Origin: Vibrio maritimus
GTDB taxonomy: Bacteria; Pseudomonadota; Gammaproteobacteria; Enterobacterales; Vibrionaceae
NCBI RefSeq assembly: GCF_021441885.1
Contig: NZ_CP090438.1
Location: 1,674,001-1,738,000 of the forward strand
DNA length: 64,000 nt
Direction: 5' to 3'
Both the position numbers and the translations under genes were made by a program. The notes beneath the pieces were generated by a model that saw only the letters and a program-made list of their open reading frames with translations, was not told the origin of the DNA and ran no database searches. This document shows positions 33,068 to 43,440 of this stretch, piece by piece (the first letter of the stretch is position 1; every line of letters begins with the position of its first letter).

Positions 33068-34975
33068 CTAATCTTCTGAATTAGTTTCAGGAAATACCGT
33101 TTCAGAGCCATCCCCATGAAGTACGGCGACGTAAGCAGGTTTGCCGAAAGGGTCAAGCTTCACCAAGCCAACACCAGACTTATTGACTAATCGATTGTGG
33201 TCACTTGGCTCTGGCTTACGCTTAAATATCTTTAAGCGTTTACGTTTAGTAAACCAGTTGAGCGGAGAGCGTGGCGTATATAGCCATTTATCTAGGGTGT
33301 CACAGATTGTCAGTAGGGGTTCTGGGAACTCGCTCTTGATACCACTGCATGTAATCTGATAGATGTGAGAATCAGTTTGTTTGAATCTGAGCTTTACGTC
33401 ATAGACGAATGAATAGTGCACATCGCCAGACAGAATGACAAAATTCTCGGGCGTTTTACTGTGAGTAAAAATCGACAGCAAGGTGTTGGCACTTCCTGGA
33501 TGCGCCATCCAGTTCTCAGCATCAATGATCAGTGGATTGCCAAGCTTGGTCGCCATAGCTTGTAGCGTCTCAATAAATTTCACACCAAACATTGGGGCTG
33601 GAGAAACGACAACGACAGAGTCAAACCCAATCAACTCTTGTTGAAACTCAACCATCGCCTCCCAATCCATAAGCCCTGACGGTTTGTTCATCTTTGACTC
33701 GGAACGCCAGCGCCGAGTTCGGGTGTCAAGAACGATCACTTTAGGGTGGCTTTCTAAGGTGTAGTGCCATTTTTCGTATCTCAGAAGCTGCTGAATCAAT
33801 TCATCATGCTGATCGTTATCTAGCATTGTCTCGCTAACCGGATTGTTTGGGAACAAGGTGGCTAATTCTTGTTTCCAGTCGGAATGCATCTGTTCTGGAT
33901 GATTTCCCCAAGCTTGGAAAATCAGATAGCTCACTAAAGCATTACCTATGATTCGCTTCGAGAAAGCATTGTCATACGCGGCTTTTTCCCAGCCAACCGT
34001 TAGGTTCCAATCATCTGTGACGTCATGGTCGTCGAAAATCATGTAAGTAGGAATATGAGCAAGTAGTCGTCGAACCTTTGATAAATCGGCGACGAACCCT
34101 TCTAGTGCTTGTTGCTCTGATAGCCACTGTTCGCGATGCGAGGGGCTGATGTCATTGGCGCTTAACTTTTCGAAACCAACGAGATGCCATAACTCTGGGG
34201 ACCAAGTAAGAAGGTACATCGCGATGAACTCAGACAGAGTAACCAAATGGTTATCACATTCTCGTGAACTGAAAATGGCGGTTTGTTGTGAGTTTAATAA
34301 GTTCTTGAGTCGACTACTGGTATCCTGATACTTAGGTAAGAGTTTATCTCTTTCATAAAGTCCAACTTCGCCACTGTGAAGCAACGAACTGTCTGTAAGC
34401 GAGCTTCGGAGAAATTCTTCGTTAGGTAATTCCAGAAGCTTAATGACTTTATGAATACACTGAAGAGTCGGCCCGGCGATGTGGTCAGCGTATATTTGAT
34501 CACCAGTGAGTAGCAGGATATCGGGACGATCAGTCAATTGACCGTCTTTTACCTTAATTTCAATGCGCTCGTCTAACTTTGCAAGACTATCTGGACTTGG
34601 GTGGTGTGGGTTTCTACAGGAGCCATGAATGATATAGTCTGCGGTGTCCGTGAGTTGAACATCGACGCGTTCGTTATCGGCATAAAACATATTCTTATGA
34701 AGAACGGAACGATTTGATGCCAAGTCGACGATGTCGTAGTGAAGCTTATCGTGCGCTTCAAAAGAGTGTTGTAAATAGAACTGGACTATCCAAAGCTTAG
34801 GACTCAGCTGCAATATCTGAGACTCAGGTATCGAGTAGGAATGCTTGCCGAACTCACCAGATACAGAAACGGACAAAGACAGAGGTGAAACTGACGTCGC
34901 AAACCAAAGTGTCAGCTCACGTTTGTTTGTTCGGCGAAGAACTGGTCCTGCAAGAAGATGGGGTAGTGTCGTCAT
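33068..34975 (-). CDS. Alkaline phosphatase D-like metallophosphatase
   Basis: 635-residue protein of the PhoD superfamily. Metal-ligand motifs are visible in order: GSCRNPHH near residue 120, LTGDQIYAD near 157, IFDDHDVTDDWN near 315, and LSGDVHYSF near 523. No signal peptide is present, so unlike classical PhoD it appears cytosolic; related bacterial proteins are of unknown substrate, probably phosphodiester or phosphomonoester. The ATG at 34975 gives MTTLPHLLAGPVLRRT, the usual start of this subgroup. Confidence 0.83.
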   Translation of the reverse strand: MTTLPHLLAGPVLRRTNKRELTLWFATSVSPLSLSVSVSGEFGKHSYSIPESQILQLSPKLWIVQFYLQHSFEAHDKLHYDIVDLASNRSVLHKNMFYADNERVDVQLTDTADYIIHGSCRNPHHPSPDSLAKLDERIEIKVKDGQLTDRPDILLLTGDQIYADHIAGPTLQCIHKVIKLLELPNEEFLRSSLTDSSLLHSGEVGLYERDKLLPKYQDTSSRLKNLLNSQQTAIFSSRECDNHLVTLSEFIAMYLLTWSPELWHLVGFEKLSANDISPSHREQWLSEQQALEGFVADLSKVRRLLAHIPTYMIFDDHDVTDDWNLTVGWEKAAYDNAFSKRIIGNALVSYLIFQAWGNHPEQMHSDWKQELATLFPNNPVSETMLDNDQHDELIQQLLRYEKWHYTLESHPKVIVLDTRTRRWRSESKMNKPSGLMDWEAMVEFQQELIGFDSVVVVSPAPMFGVKFIETLQAMATKLGNPLIIDAENWMAHPGSANTLLSIFTHSKTPENFVILSGDVHYSFVYDVKLRFKQTDSHIYQITCSGIKSEFPEPLLTICDTLDKWLYTPRSPLNWFTKRKRLKIFKRKPEPSDHNRLVNKSGVGLVKLDPFGKPAYVAVLHGDGSETVFPETNSED

Positions 34976-35010
34976 GACTATCCTTGTTACCTTTTGTTTT
35001 CTATTTGCGG

Positions 35011-35385
35011 CTATGCACTTTTGTCGAGTACAGCTTCCTCATTTTCCATTTGCTCTAGTAATTCTATAAAGTCAGAGCTACTTGCCTCATGCCCAATCAC
35101 AAAGAAACCTGTCAGTGCGTCTAGTAGTTGAGACGTGTTACTACTTTGTTCAACGATTTCTTCCAATCTGCGGCGAAGCAGTTCAACCTCATGCTCAACA
35201 AAACCACGCGCTTCTTCATCAGAAGATGCTTCATCAGGAGCGTTGTCAAACTCTAGAAATAACAGTTCGTTATCGAGTTCTGTATTGACTAATCGTTCAG
35301 GAAGCCACTTTTCACCAGTAACGACATGAATATCACTGTCAACAGGCAGACTATTAAGGATGTTTTTTAATTTTTCTACTTTCAC
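35011..35385 (-). CDS. Hypothetical acidic protein
   Basis: 124-residue, strongly acidic protein with no recognised family. It has a short N-terminal domain (MKVEKLKNILNSLPVDSDIH) and a helical, heptad-like middle (VEHEVELLRRRLEEIVEQ), ending in an acidic tail. No signal peptide or membrane helix. It is on the same strand as the PhoD-like gene and ends 35 bases upstream of its start, so both may be expressed together. Confidence 0.6.
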   Translation of the reverse strand: MKVEKLKNILNSLPVDSDIHVVTGEKWLPERLVNTELDNELLFLEFDNAPDEASSDEEARGFVEHEVELLRRRLEEIVEQSSNTSQLLDALTGFFVIGHEASSSDFIELLEQMENEEAVLDKSA

Positions 35386-35636
35386 GATTGGTCTAAATAG
35401 TGGAAACTATGCCATTGATAACTGTTGGTTATTTATTGAGCTGTATCGGATAATCACAGTTAGGTGACATAATAAGTGTAATAACAACATAATATAACAA
35501 CTCTTCTCTTAAGAGATAGCGTTGTAAGCGAAATTGGCATTAGCCTTACAAGTTAGGCTATTTACCATCCCAAACACGTGCTCTCGACCCTTTTTTTACT
35601 GATTGATAACATTTCCAGTTGGAGAAACTGCAAGAC

Positions 35637-36968
35637 ATGATTAAGAAAAATCTCGCGCTAGCGATTACGGCAACCATGATGGCAACGTCCGTTGCACAAG
35701 CCGAAGAGTCTGCGCAAGAAGCGGAGTGGGGTATTGCAGCAGTTTGGCGCACAGCCAACATCCCTTTTGATACAAAAGGCGGTGATGCTACTGTAAGTAC
35801 TTTCATTCCCATGATGTTCTTTAAGAACGACTATGTCTTTCTTGACGGTACCATGGCAGGTGCCCACCTCTATAAAACGGATGATAAACAATTAGAGTTC
35901 AACGCGATAACGCGTATGCGATTCATCGATATCCCTGAAGATGAACAAAATGCCGTTGGTGGTGATACCGCTGATTACGGTCTGCAAATGCGTTATAACT
36001 TTGACCCTGTGTGGCATTATGACGCGGAGTTGATGACGGATGGTGACAATCGTTTCCATGCTAACTTCCGCCTACAAGGTTTGTTGGACTACGGCGACCT
36101 CGAAGTTCGTCCTAATGTCACTTTGCGTTTCAAAGATGCTGACTTTAATACTCAGTACTACGGCACTTACCGTGATACGGTCGACAACCTATCTGGTGGT
36201 GTCGATTACGCGATGGGAGTTGATGCGCGTTACCACGTCACATCAAATTTGTACCTATTAGGTGCGACAAATATTCGCATGCTGGATAATGCGGCGTATC
36301 ACTCTTCAGTGGTCAAAGAGCGTTTTGAAGGCGAAGTCTATGTCGGTTTCGGTTTCTTTAACGAGAAGAAAAAGAGCACATCTAAAGCCAAGCAAGTAAG
36401 CCGTGACATCAGCACTAAGCCTTATGTGAGAGTGGCACACGGTTGGGCTTCACCGTCTGACATGGGTGACATTCTTACTTTTAAAGGCAAACGCGACCCA
36501 TATAACAACCAAGTGACGTCGGTGTTCTATGGACACCCACTCACTGATGAACTGTTTGGTTTACCTCTTGATATTTACTTGAGTCCGGGTATTGCCCATC
36601 ACTGGAACTCGGAAGTACAAGACTCAGGTACCGAATTTGTAACGCTTATCAAAGCCTACTACACCATTAACTGGCCAGTGAAGATGCGCTTGGGTGTAGG
36701 TAATGGTTTATCGTATATCGATAATATTACGTATATCGAACAGTCAGAGATGGATAAGAAAGAGAAGCGTGCAAGTCATCTAATGAACTACATCGATATC
36801 TCCTACGATCTTAGCATTGGTTCTCTGATTCGTAAGCCAGAACTCGAAGACTTGTGGCTTGGTTACTCTTTGCACCACCGCAGCGCTATCTTTGAAGCGT
36901 CTTCGCAGTTTGGTCGTATCAAGGGCGGCAGTAACTACAGTACGGTTTACCTGCAGTACCACTTTTAA
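35637..36968 (+). CDS. MipA/OmpV-like outer-membrane protein
   Basis: 443-residue outer-membrane protein with a signal peptide (MIKKNLALAITATMMATSVAQA). Residues about 25-245 have the MipA/OmpV pattern: YGLQMRYNFDPVWHYDA, GDNRFHANFRLQG, and the closing YHSSVVKERFEGEVYVGFGFF. A further 190 residues follow with additional strand-like segments ending in YLQYHF, a terminal Phe as in barrels. This is nearly twice the usual MipA length. The open frame extends to TTG 35619, but ATG 35637 begins the signal peptide. Confidence 0.7.
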   Translation: MIKKNLALAITATMMATSVAQAEESAQEAEWGIAAVWRTANIPFDTKGGDATVSTFIPMMFFKNDYVFLDGTMAGAHLYKTDDKQLEFNAITRMRFIDIPEDEQNAVGGDTADYGLQMRYNFDPVWHYDAELMTDGDNRFHANFRLQGLLDYGDLEVRPNVTLRFKDADFNTQYYGTYRDTVDNLSGGVDYAMGVDARYHVTSNLYLLGATNIRMLDNAAYHSSVVKERFEGEVYVGFGFFNEKKKSTSKAKQVSRDISTKPYVRVAHGWASPSDMGDILTFKGKRDPYNNQVTSVFYGHPLTDELFGLPLDIYLSPGIAHHWNSEVQDSGTEFVTLIKAYYTINWPVKMRLGVGNGLSYIDNITYIEQSEMDKKEKRASHLMNYIDISYDLSIGSLIRKPELEDLWLGYSLHHRSAIFEASSQFGRIKGGSNYSTVYLQYHF

Positions 36969-36980
36969 AATTATTGAACA

Positions 36981-37008
36981 AAAGCTCCGCGAAATGCGGA
37001 GCTTTTTG
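36981..37008 (+). terminator. Intrinsic terminator
   Basis: AAAGCTCCGC / GCGGAGCTTT 10-bp stem with a 5-base loop and five T residues, directly after the MipA/OmpV-like gene. Confidence 0.88.
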
Positions 37009-37020
37009 TATCCGCTCGAG

Positions 37021-37050
37021 TTAACCCACATCCACTACCTGTGCTACAAT
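37021..37050 (+). promoter_or_regulatory. Putative sigma-70 promoter of hrpA
   Basis: TTAACC and TACAAT separated by 18 bases, about 40 bases before the hrpA start. The -10 hexamer is good and the -35 weak. Confidence 0.4.
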
Positions 37051-37088
37051 CGCGCCAGTTTTAATAAGAAAAAATACTAGGGAATGTT

Positions 37089-40000
37089 TTGACTTCCTCT
37101 CATGATTCTAATCAGCCAGCACAAGCGAAAGCCAACAATGCACAGTCTCTAAAACGAGCACTAAAAGACTGCATGATCCGCGATCGTTTTCGTTTAAGTA
37201 AGCGCATTGCTGGCGCATCAAAAATTAAGAAACCAGAAGCACAAGCCGCCGTATTCGATGAGATCGCGGTGGACATTGCTAAGTCGATGATGGACGCAGA
37301 GCAGCGTGCCGCGCAATCACGACATATCGAATACCCTGAATTACTTCCAGTCAGCCAGAAAAAGGACGATATCGCAAAAGCGATTGAAGAAAATCAGGTT
37401 GTTATCGTAGCGGGTGAGACGGGTTCAGGTAAAACCACCCAGTTACCGAAAATTTGTTCAGAACTTGGTCGTGGTAAATTCGGGCTTATCGGTCATACAC
37501 AGCCACGACGACTTGCTGCACGTTCAGTTGCCAACCGTATCGCGGAAGAGATGGAAACTTCGCTAGGCGAGTTTGTGGGTTATAAAGTTCGATTTAACGA
37601 CCAGATCTCAGACAACACACAAATTAAACTGATGACGGACGGTATTCTGCTGGCCGAAGTTCAGCACGACCGTTTTCTCAATCAATATGACACCATCATT
37701 ATCGATGAGGCGCACGAACGCAGTCTAAACATCGATTTTATACTTGGTTATTTACGCGAGCTGTTGCCTAAGCGTCCCGATCTTAAAGTCATCATTACCT
37801 CGGCAACAATTGACCCAGAACGATTCTCAAAACACTTCAACGATGCACCAATTATTGAAGTGTCCGGTCGTACTTATCCCGTTGAAACTCGCTATCGTCC
37901 ACTTCGCGGCGATGATGACAATGACCGAGATCAGTTAGAAGGCATCTTTGAAGCAGTCGACGAGCTGTGTGACGAAGGGCTAGGCGATATCTTGATCTTC
38001 ATGAATGGTGAACGAGAGATTCGCGATACCGCCGATGCGTTAGGTAAGCGCAACCTTCGAGATACAGAAATCGTGCCGCTCTACGCGCGATTGTCTGCTG
38101 GCGAGCAGAATAAGATCTTCCAACCTCATGCGGGTCGCCGAATTGTCCTTGCGACAAACGTGGCTGAAACCTCGTTAACGGTGCCTGGGATTAAATATGT
38201 GATTGACCCTGGTACTGCACGCATAAGTCGTTATAGCTACCGTACTAAGGTACAACGTCTTCCAATCGAGCCTGTATCGCAAGCGAGCGCAAATCAGCGT
38301 AAAGGTCGTTGTGGTCGTGTGGAAGAGGGTATCTGTATTCGCTTGTACTCAGAAGAAGATTTTGAGTCTCGCCCAGAATTTACCGACCCAGAAATTCTAC
38401 GTACTAACTTAGCCTCTGTTATTTTGCAGATGACGGCACTTGGATTAGGCGACATCGAGGCGTTTCCTTTTGTAGAAGCACCTGACAAGCGTAACATCCA
38501 AGACGGTGTTCGCTTGCTTGAAGAGCTCGGCGCGATTAACGATAAAGCCAAAGATCCTAAAAAGCGTCTCACGCAGATTGGTCGCAAGCTAGCTCGCCTG
38601 CCTATTGATCCTCGTCTGGCGCGAATGGTCATTGAAGCACCGCGTTTGGGTTGTTTGAAAGAAGTCATGGTAATCGCGTCGGCTCTGTCGATTCAGGACC
38701 CGCGTGAGCGTCCGAGTGACAAACAGCAGTCTTCTGATGATAAACATCGTCGTTTCTTCGACAAAGAATCGGATTTCCTAACGTTTGTAAATCTATGGGA
38801 CTACATCCAGAAGCAGCAAAAAGCGTTATCTGGCAATCAGTTCCGTAAGCAGTGCAAACAAGACTATCTGAACTATTTGCGAGTACGTGAATGGCAGGAT
38901 GTCTATTTCCAAATTCACCAAGCGATGCGCGAGATGGATGCCAAGCTAAACCAAGAGCCGGGCAGCTACCAAGCAGTACATAGCGCATTATTGGTTGGCT
39001 TGTTATCGCATATTGGTGTTAAAGACCAAGAGAAGAATGAGTATCAAGGCGCTCGTAACGCACGTTTTCATATCTTCCCTGCCTCTGGTTTGTTTAAAAA
39101 GCAGCCGAAGTGGATTATGTCTGCAGAGTTGGTGGAGACCTCTAAGCTTTGGGGTCGAATTATCGCCAAGATCCAACCTGAGTGGATTGAGCCTCTAGCA
39201 AAACACTTAATTAAGCGAAGCTACAGCGAACCTCATTGGTCCAAAAAACGCGCTGCAGTAATGGCTCACGAAAAAGTGATGCTCTATGGCGTGCCAATTG
39301 TGCCGAAACGCCTAGTCAGCTATGGCGCGATTGATCCTGTTATCAGTCGAGAGCTGTTTGTACGCAGTGCTCTAGTAGAAGGTGACTGGGAAACAAAACA
39401 CGCATTCTTCAAACAAAACCGAAAACTTCTTCAAGAAGTTGAAGAGCTAGAGCATAAGTCGCGCCGTCGCGATATTTTGGTCGATGACGACGAGCTATTT
39501 GATTTTTACGATCAGCGTGTTGGAACCGAAGTGGTATCCGGGCGACACTTTGATACTTGGTGGAAGAAAGCGAGCCAAGCTAATGAAGAGCTGCTTAATT
39601 TCGAGAAAGAGATGCTGTTTAAAGGTGACGCTAGCCATGTTACCGATCTCGACTATCCAAACTTCTGGCATCAAGCTGGTTTCAAACTCAAGCTGAGTTA
39701 TCAGTTTGAGCCTGGAGAAGATAACGATGGTGTTACTGTTCACATACCATTGCCGATTTTGAATCAGATCGACCAAGACGGATTTGACTGGCAGATACCG
39801 GGCCTACGCCATGAGTTGGTGGTCAGTCTTATCAAAGCGCTACCGAAGACACTTCGTAAGAACTTCGTTCCAGCACCAAACTACGCCGACGCGTTTTTGG
39901 CAAGAGCGAAGCCAATGGAAGCGCCACTGCTTGACTCTCTAGAGAAAGAGCTTCGTCGAATGACGGGTGTTGAAGTGTTACGCGATGACTGGAATCTAGA

Positions 40001-41009
40001 CCAGTTACCTGAACACTTGCGCATTACGTTCAGAGCGGTCGATCACCGTAACCGCAAGCTTAAGGAAAATCGCGATCTTTACGAGCTCAAAGAGAGTTTG
40101 AAAGACAAGGTTCAAGCGACGCTTTCTAAAGTTGCTGATGACGATATCGAACAACAAGGTCTGCACACATGGAGCTTTGGTGAACTGCCGAAAGTCTATT
40201 CTCAAAAGCGTGGTGGGTTTGATGTCAAAGCTTATCCCGCGCTTGTAGATAATAAAGACAGTGTTGAGATCAAGCTGTTTGAAACAGAAGCAGAGCAAGA
40301 GCAGGTGATGAAAGAAGGGCAACGTAGGCTGTTGCTTCTGAACGTGCCATCACCGATCAAATACCTGCACACCAACTTACCGAATAAGTCGAAACTTGGT
40401 CTGTACTTTAACCCTTACGGCAAAGTGCTCGACCTGATTGATGACTGCATAGCTTGCGGTATTGATAAGCTTATAGAAGGTCAGGGCGGACTTGTTTGGG
40501 ATTCAGATAAGTTTGAAGCACTAAAAGAGCATGTAAGAGGTGAGTTAGGTGATACGGTGGTTGATATTGCTCAGCAAGTTGAAACCATTCTTACTACCGC
40601 ATTCAACATAAATAAAAAGCTGAAAGGTCGTGTGGACTTCTCGATGGCGTTTGCACTGTCTGACATTAAGGCGCAAATAGAAGGCTTGATCTTCAAAGGC
40701 TTTGCGACTGAATGTGGTTGGAAACGACTTCCAGACATCTTGCGTTACCTGAAAGCGATTGAAAAACGCATGGAAAAACTGCCGATCGACCCGAATCGAG
40801 ATCGCATGCACATGCTTAAAGTTGAATCGGTAACACAAGATTACAAAGAATTGCTGAACAAGATCCCTAAAGGTATGAAAATACCAGAGAACGTCAAAGA
40901 GATTCGCTGGATGCTCGAAGAGTTGCGTGTCAGTTATTTCGCTCAACAACTCGGTACCCCGTACCCGGTATCAGACAAGCGTGTACTAAATGCGATAGAC
41001 GCGTGTTAA
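37089..41009 (+). CDS. hrpA: ATP-dependent RNA helicase HrpA
   Basis: 1306-residue DEAH-box helicase, matching E. coli HrpA (about 1300 residues). Motifs in order: Walker A GETGSGKTTQLPK near residue 112, DEAH box IIDEAHERSLN near 206, motif III ITSATIDPERF near 237, motif V ATNVAETSLTVPG near 357, and motif VI QRKGRCGR near 403. The winged-helix, ratchet and OB domains and the long HrpA-specific C-terminus follow. It acts on RNA, including collided ribosomes and mRNA processing in E. coli. The start is TTG 37089; an ATG at 37084 is out of frame. Confidence 0.95.
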   Translation: MTSSHDSNQPAQAKANNAQSLKRALKDCMIRDRFRLSKRIAGASKIKKPEAQAAVFDEIAVDIAKSMMDAEQRAAQSRHIEYPELLPVSQKKDDIAKAIEENQVVIVAGETGSGKTTQLPKICSELGRGKFGLIGHTQPRRLAARSVANRIAEEMETSLGEFVGYKVRFNDQISDNTQIKLMTDGILLAEVQHDRFLNQYDTIIIDEAHERSLNIDFILGYLRELLPKRPDLKVIITSATIDPERFSKHFNDAPIIEVSGRTYPVETRYRPLRGDDDNDRDQLEGIFEAVDELCDEGLGDILIFMNGEREIRDTADALGKRNLRDTEIVPLYARLSAGEQNKIFQPHAGRRIVLATNVAETSLTVPGIKYVIDPGTARISRYSYRTKVQRLPIEPVSQASANQRKGRCGRVEEGICIRLYSEEDFESRPEFTDPEILRTNLASVILQMTALGLGDIEAFPFVEAPDKRNIQDGVRLLEELGAINDKAKDPKKRLTQIGRKLARLPIDPRLARMVIEAPRLGCLKEVMVIASALSIQDPRERPSDKQQSSDDKHRRFFDKESDFLTFVNLWDYIQKQQKALSGNQFRKQCKQDYLNYLRVREWQDVYFQIHQAMREMDAKLNQEPGSYQAVHSALLVGLLSHIGVKDQEKNEYQGARNARFHIFPASGLFKKQPKWIMSAELVETSKLWGRIIAKIQPEWIEPLAKHLIKRSYSEPHWSKKRAAVMAHEKVMLYGVPIVPKRLVSYGAIDPVISRELFVRSALVEGDWETKHAFFKQNRKLLQEVEELEHKSRRRDILVDDDELFDFYDQRVGTEVVSGRHFDTWWKKASQANEELLNFEKEMLFKGDASHVTDLDYPNFWHQAGFKLKLSYQFEPGEDNDGVTVHIPLPILNQIDQDGFDWQIPGLRHELVVSLIKALPKTLRKNFVPAPNYADAFLARAKPMEAPLLDSLEKELRRMTGVEVLRDDWNLDQLPEHLRITFRAVDHRNRKLKENRDLYELKESLKDKVQATLSKVADDDIEQQGLHTWSFGELPKVYSQKRGGFDVKAYPALVDNKDSVEIKLFETEAEQEQVMKEGQRRLLLLNVPSPIKYLHTNLPNKSKLGLYFNPYGKVLDLIDDCIACGIDKLIEGQGGLVWDSDKFEALKEHVRGELGDTVVDIAQQVETILTTAFNINKKLKGRVDFSMAFALSDIKAQIEGLIFKGFATECGWKRLPDILRYLKAIEKRMEKLPIDPNRDRMHMLKVESVTQDYKELLNKIPKGMKIPENVKEIRWMLEELRVSYFAQQLGTPYPVSDKRVLNAIDAC

Positions 41010-41181
41010 GCCGGAATTGTTGAGTTTACTCAAAATTTTTGATCTATGTCTCTGAGAAACATGAAGGTTTTACCAAAAATTAAAACTTATCGGTTTCTCA
41101 CGAGATATAGTGTGTGATATATAAGGCTCCGCGGTGGCTTTGATTGGATTCGCCGCATTCTATTAAACAAGAAGGTTACAA

Positions 41182-41700
41182 ATGAAAAAGACACTTTTAG
41201 CGCTTGCGCTTGTTGGTGCCTCAACATCTGCGTTCGCTGATGCTTGGTTGTACGGTGGTGTTTCAGCTGGTCGTGCTGAATACAATGGTAATAGCGATAC
41301 GCCAATGGGTTTCCACGTTGGTACTGGTATCCTACCAATCATCGGTATTGAAGGTGGTTACTGGAAGCACGGTAATTACGATATGACAGCTAACAACGGT
41401 GCGACTGGTTACGCTGAACTGGGTTCTTGGTACGCAGCGCTTAAGCCAAGTATCGATATTGGTCCAATCCAGCTTTATGCGAAAGGTGGTCTTCACTACT
41501 ACAACGCAGACTACAAAGGCAGCTTGAACGGCAGCGATAGCGGTACTGACATCATGTACGGTGTGGGTGCTGAGTACTTTGTAACTGACATGCTTTCTAT
41601 CGGTGCAAGCTGGCAGCGTTTTAACGGCGTTAAAACGACGTTCTCTGGCGACAAAGATCTAGATAGCTTTACTATTAACGCGACTCTTCACATCTTCTAA
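41182..41700 (+). CDS. Small outer-membrane beta-barrel protein
   Basis: 172-residue protein with a clear signal peptide (MKKTLLALALVGASTSAFA) and about eight alternating amphipathic strands, ending INATLHIF with a terminal Phe. This is the size of eight-stranded OmpX/OmpW/OmpA-type barrels. YFVTDMLSIGASWQRFNGV resembles the last two strands of such proteins. The ligand or role is unknown. AGAAGG precedes the ATG, and a strong terminator follows. Confidence 0.8.
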   Translation: MKKTLLALALVGASTSAFADAWLYGGVSAGRAEYNGNSDTPMGFHVGTGILPIIGIEGGYWKHGNYDMTANNGATGYAELGSWYAALKPSIDIGPIQLYAKGGLHYYNADYKGSLNGSDSGTDIMYGVGAEYFVTDMLSIGASWQRFNGVKTTFSGDKDLDSFTINATLHIF

Positions 41701-41721
41701 TCGTTGTCAGATGAGTTATTG

Positions 41722-41747
41722 AAAGCGACCTTTTAGGTCGCTTTTTT
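41722..41747 (+). terminator. Intrinsic terminator
   Basis: AAAGCGACC / GGTCGCTTT stem with a TTTTA loop and a six-T run, after the small beta-barrel gene. Confidence 0.87.
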
Positions 41748-41807
41748 CGTTTTGGAGCAATTATTTGCTTGTGTTAGTTGGAATCATGAGTGGCACCAAA
41801 TAAGCCA

Positions 41808-43289
41808 CTACAGATAGCGCGAACGCAGATGCGCCTCGAAGAATTTGGCGTCCAAGACGTCTCCGGTCGCTTGTTTGACCAATGCGTCGGTTGATAACAA
41901 GCTCGCTTTACTCCAGATGTTTTCAGACAACCAAGTAAATATCGGTGCGAGATCTCCGGATTGAATTGCGTCATCAACATTCACAGTTTGCTTCATCGCT
42001 GCCATAAATTGAGCAGCATACATCGCACCCAGTGTGTATGACGGGAAGTAACCGAACGCGCCATCTGTCCAGTGGATATCTTGCATGCAGCCATCTTTGT
42101 AATTGTCTTCAGTAGAAAGACCAAGATATTGCTGCATCTTTTGATCCCATAGCTCTGGAATATCTTTGAAGGAAATCTTGCCGTTCATAAGGTCACGCTC
42201 GATTTCATAACGAAGTATAACGTGAGCAGGGTAGGTCAATTCATCCGCATCTACACGAATGTAGCCCGGTTGTACGCGTGTGTAGACCTTTTGAAGGTTT
42301 TCTGGTTGAAATACCTGCGCATCATTCGACGTAAAGTGTTTTTGTGCGAGTGGAGAAAGGTGAGCAATGAAGCCCTCACTACGACCTAACTGCATTTCAA
42401 AAAATAGCGATTGAGATTCATGAATACCCATCGAGCGTGCTTCACCTGCAGGTAATCCAGAAAGCTCGGCTGGTAGCCCTTGCTCATAACGCGCGTGACC
42501 GGTTTCGTGTACGATTCCCATTAGTGATTGAACGAAATCAGATTCATCGTACCTCGTTGTAATCCTGACGTCTTGAGGGACACCTCCGCAGAATGGGTGT
42601 GAGCTAATATCGAGGCGACCATGGTCGAAATCGAAGTTAAGTAACTTCATTACATCCAAACCGAGCGCGTTCTGTTCTGCCGTCGCGTAGCGCTCGTTTG
42701 GCAAATAGACAGACTCAGATTGTTGTTTCTCAATGACTTCTTGGGTAAGGCTAGGCAGCCATGATATCAAGTCACCAAACAAGGCATCGAGCTGTTTAGA
42801 ATTGACTCCGGGTTCATAAATATCAAGCATTGCATCATAAGGCGTTAATCCAGATTGCTCAGCGCGAATCTGCGCTTCTTGCTGAGATAGATTGACGACT
42901 TCTTCAAAGTTCTTACAAAAACCTATCCAATCGTTCTCACCACGCTGCGTCCGCCATGCATGCTCGCATTTCGAGCCAGCGAGCGACTTAGCTTTCACTA
43001 GATCTTCCGGGACAACTGTTTTTAAGCGCCACTGACGTTTCATCTCTGCCAAGCTTGCCTGCTGCTTGACATCTAAGTTGTCTGATTCTGCTTTATCAAA
43101 CCATTCGCCTAATTGAGGAGCCGTCGATAATTGATGGATATGAAGAGAAAGTTGCGCCATCGCTTCTGAACGTGCCTGGTTGCCACCTGATGGCATCATC
43201 GCGGCAGCGTCCCAGCCGCAGATAGCCGAAAGATGACCAAAATTGGCAATGGTTTTAAAGTGCTCAACGAGTTTATTGTAGTTTTCCAT
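41808..43289 (-). CDS. M32 family metallocarboxypeptidase
   Basis: 493-residue cytosolic zinc carboxypeptidase of the Taq carboxypeptidase (M32) family. The zinc motif HETGH is intact in GIVHETGHARYEQGLP, preceded by the family block HPFCGGVPQDVRITTRY, and followed by GIHESQSLFFE and the TYPAHVILRYEIER block, all typical. It removes C-terminal residues from peptides. Length is normal. It is a single gene with a terminator-bounded convergent neighbour. Confidence 0.93.
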   Translation of the reverse strand: MENYNKLVEHFKTIANFGHLSAICGWDAAAMMPSGGNQARSEAMAQLSLHIHQLSTAPQLGEWFDKAESDNLDVKQQASLAEMKRQWRLKTVVPEDLVKAKSLAGSKCEHAWRTQRGENDWIGFCKNFEEVVNLSQQEAQIRAEQSGLTPYDAMLDIYEPGVNSKQLDALFGDLISWLPSLTQEVIEKQQSESVYLPNERYATAEQNALGLDVMKLLNFDFDHGRLDISSHPFCGGVPQDVRITTRYDESDFVQSLMGIVHETGHARYEQGLPAELSGLPAGEARSMGIHESQSLFFEMQLGRSEGFIAHLSPLAQKHFTSNDAQVFQPENLQKVYTRVQPGYIRVDADELTYPAHVILRYEIERDLMNGKISFKDIPELWDQKMQQYLGLSTEDNYKDGCMQDIHWTDGAFGYFPSYTLGAMYAAQFMAAMKQTVNVDDAIQSGDLAPIFTWLSENIWSKASLLSTDALVKQATGDVLDAKFFEAHLRSRYL

Positions 43290-43440
43290 GTCTGTGACCT
43301 GTCGTTAGAACTATGGCTATACGTTAACATTAACAATAGGTTGCGAAAAGAATAATGCTATCAAGTTGTAAAATGTTGATGGCTTTTTAATACGCATTGG
43401 AGCAGAATCAGACTATTGTTCTACGTTTGCCCTTATCCAT

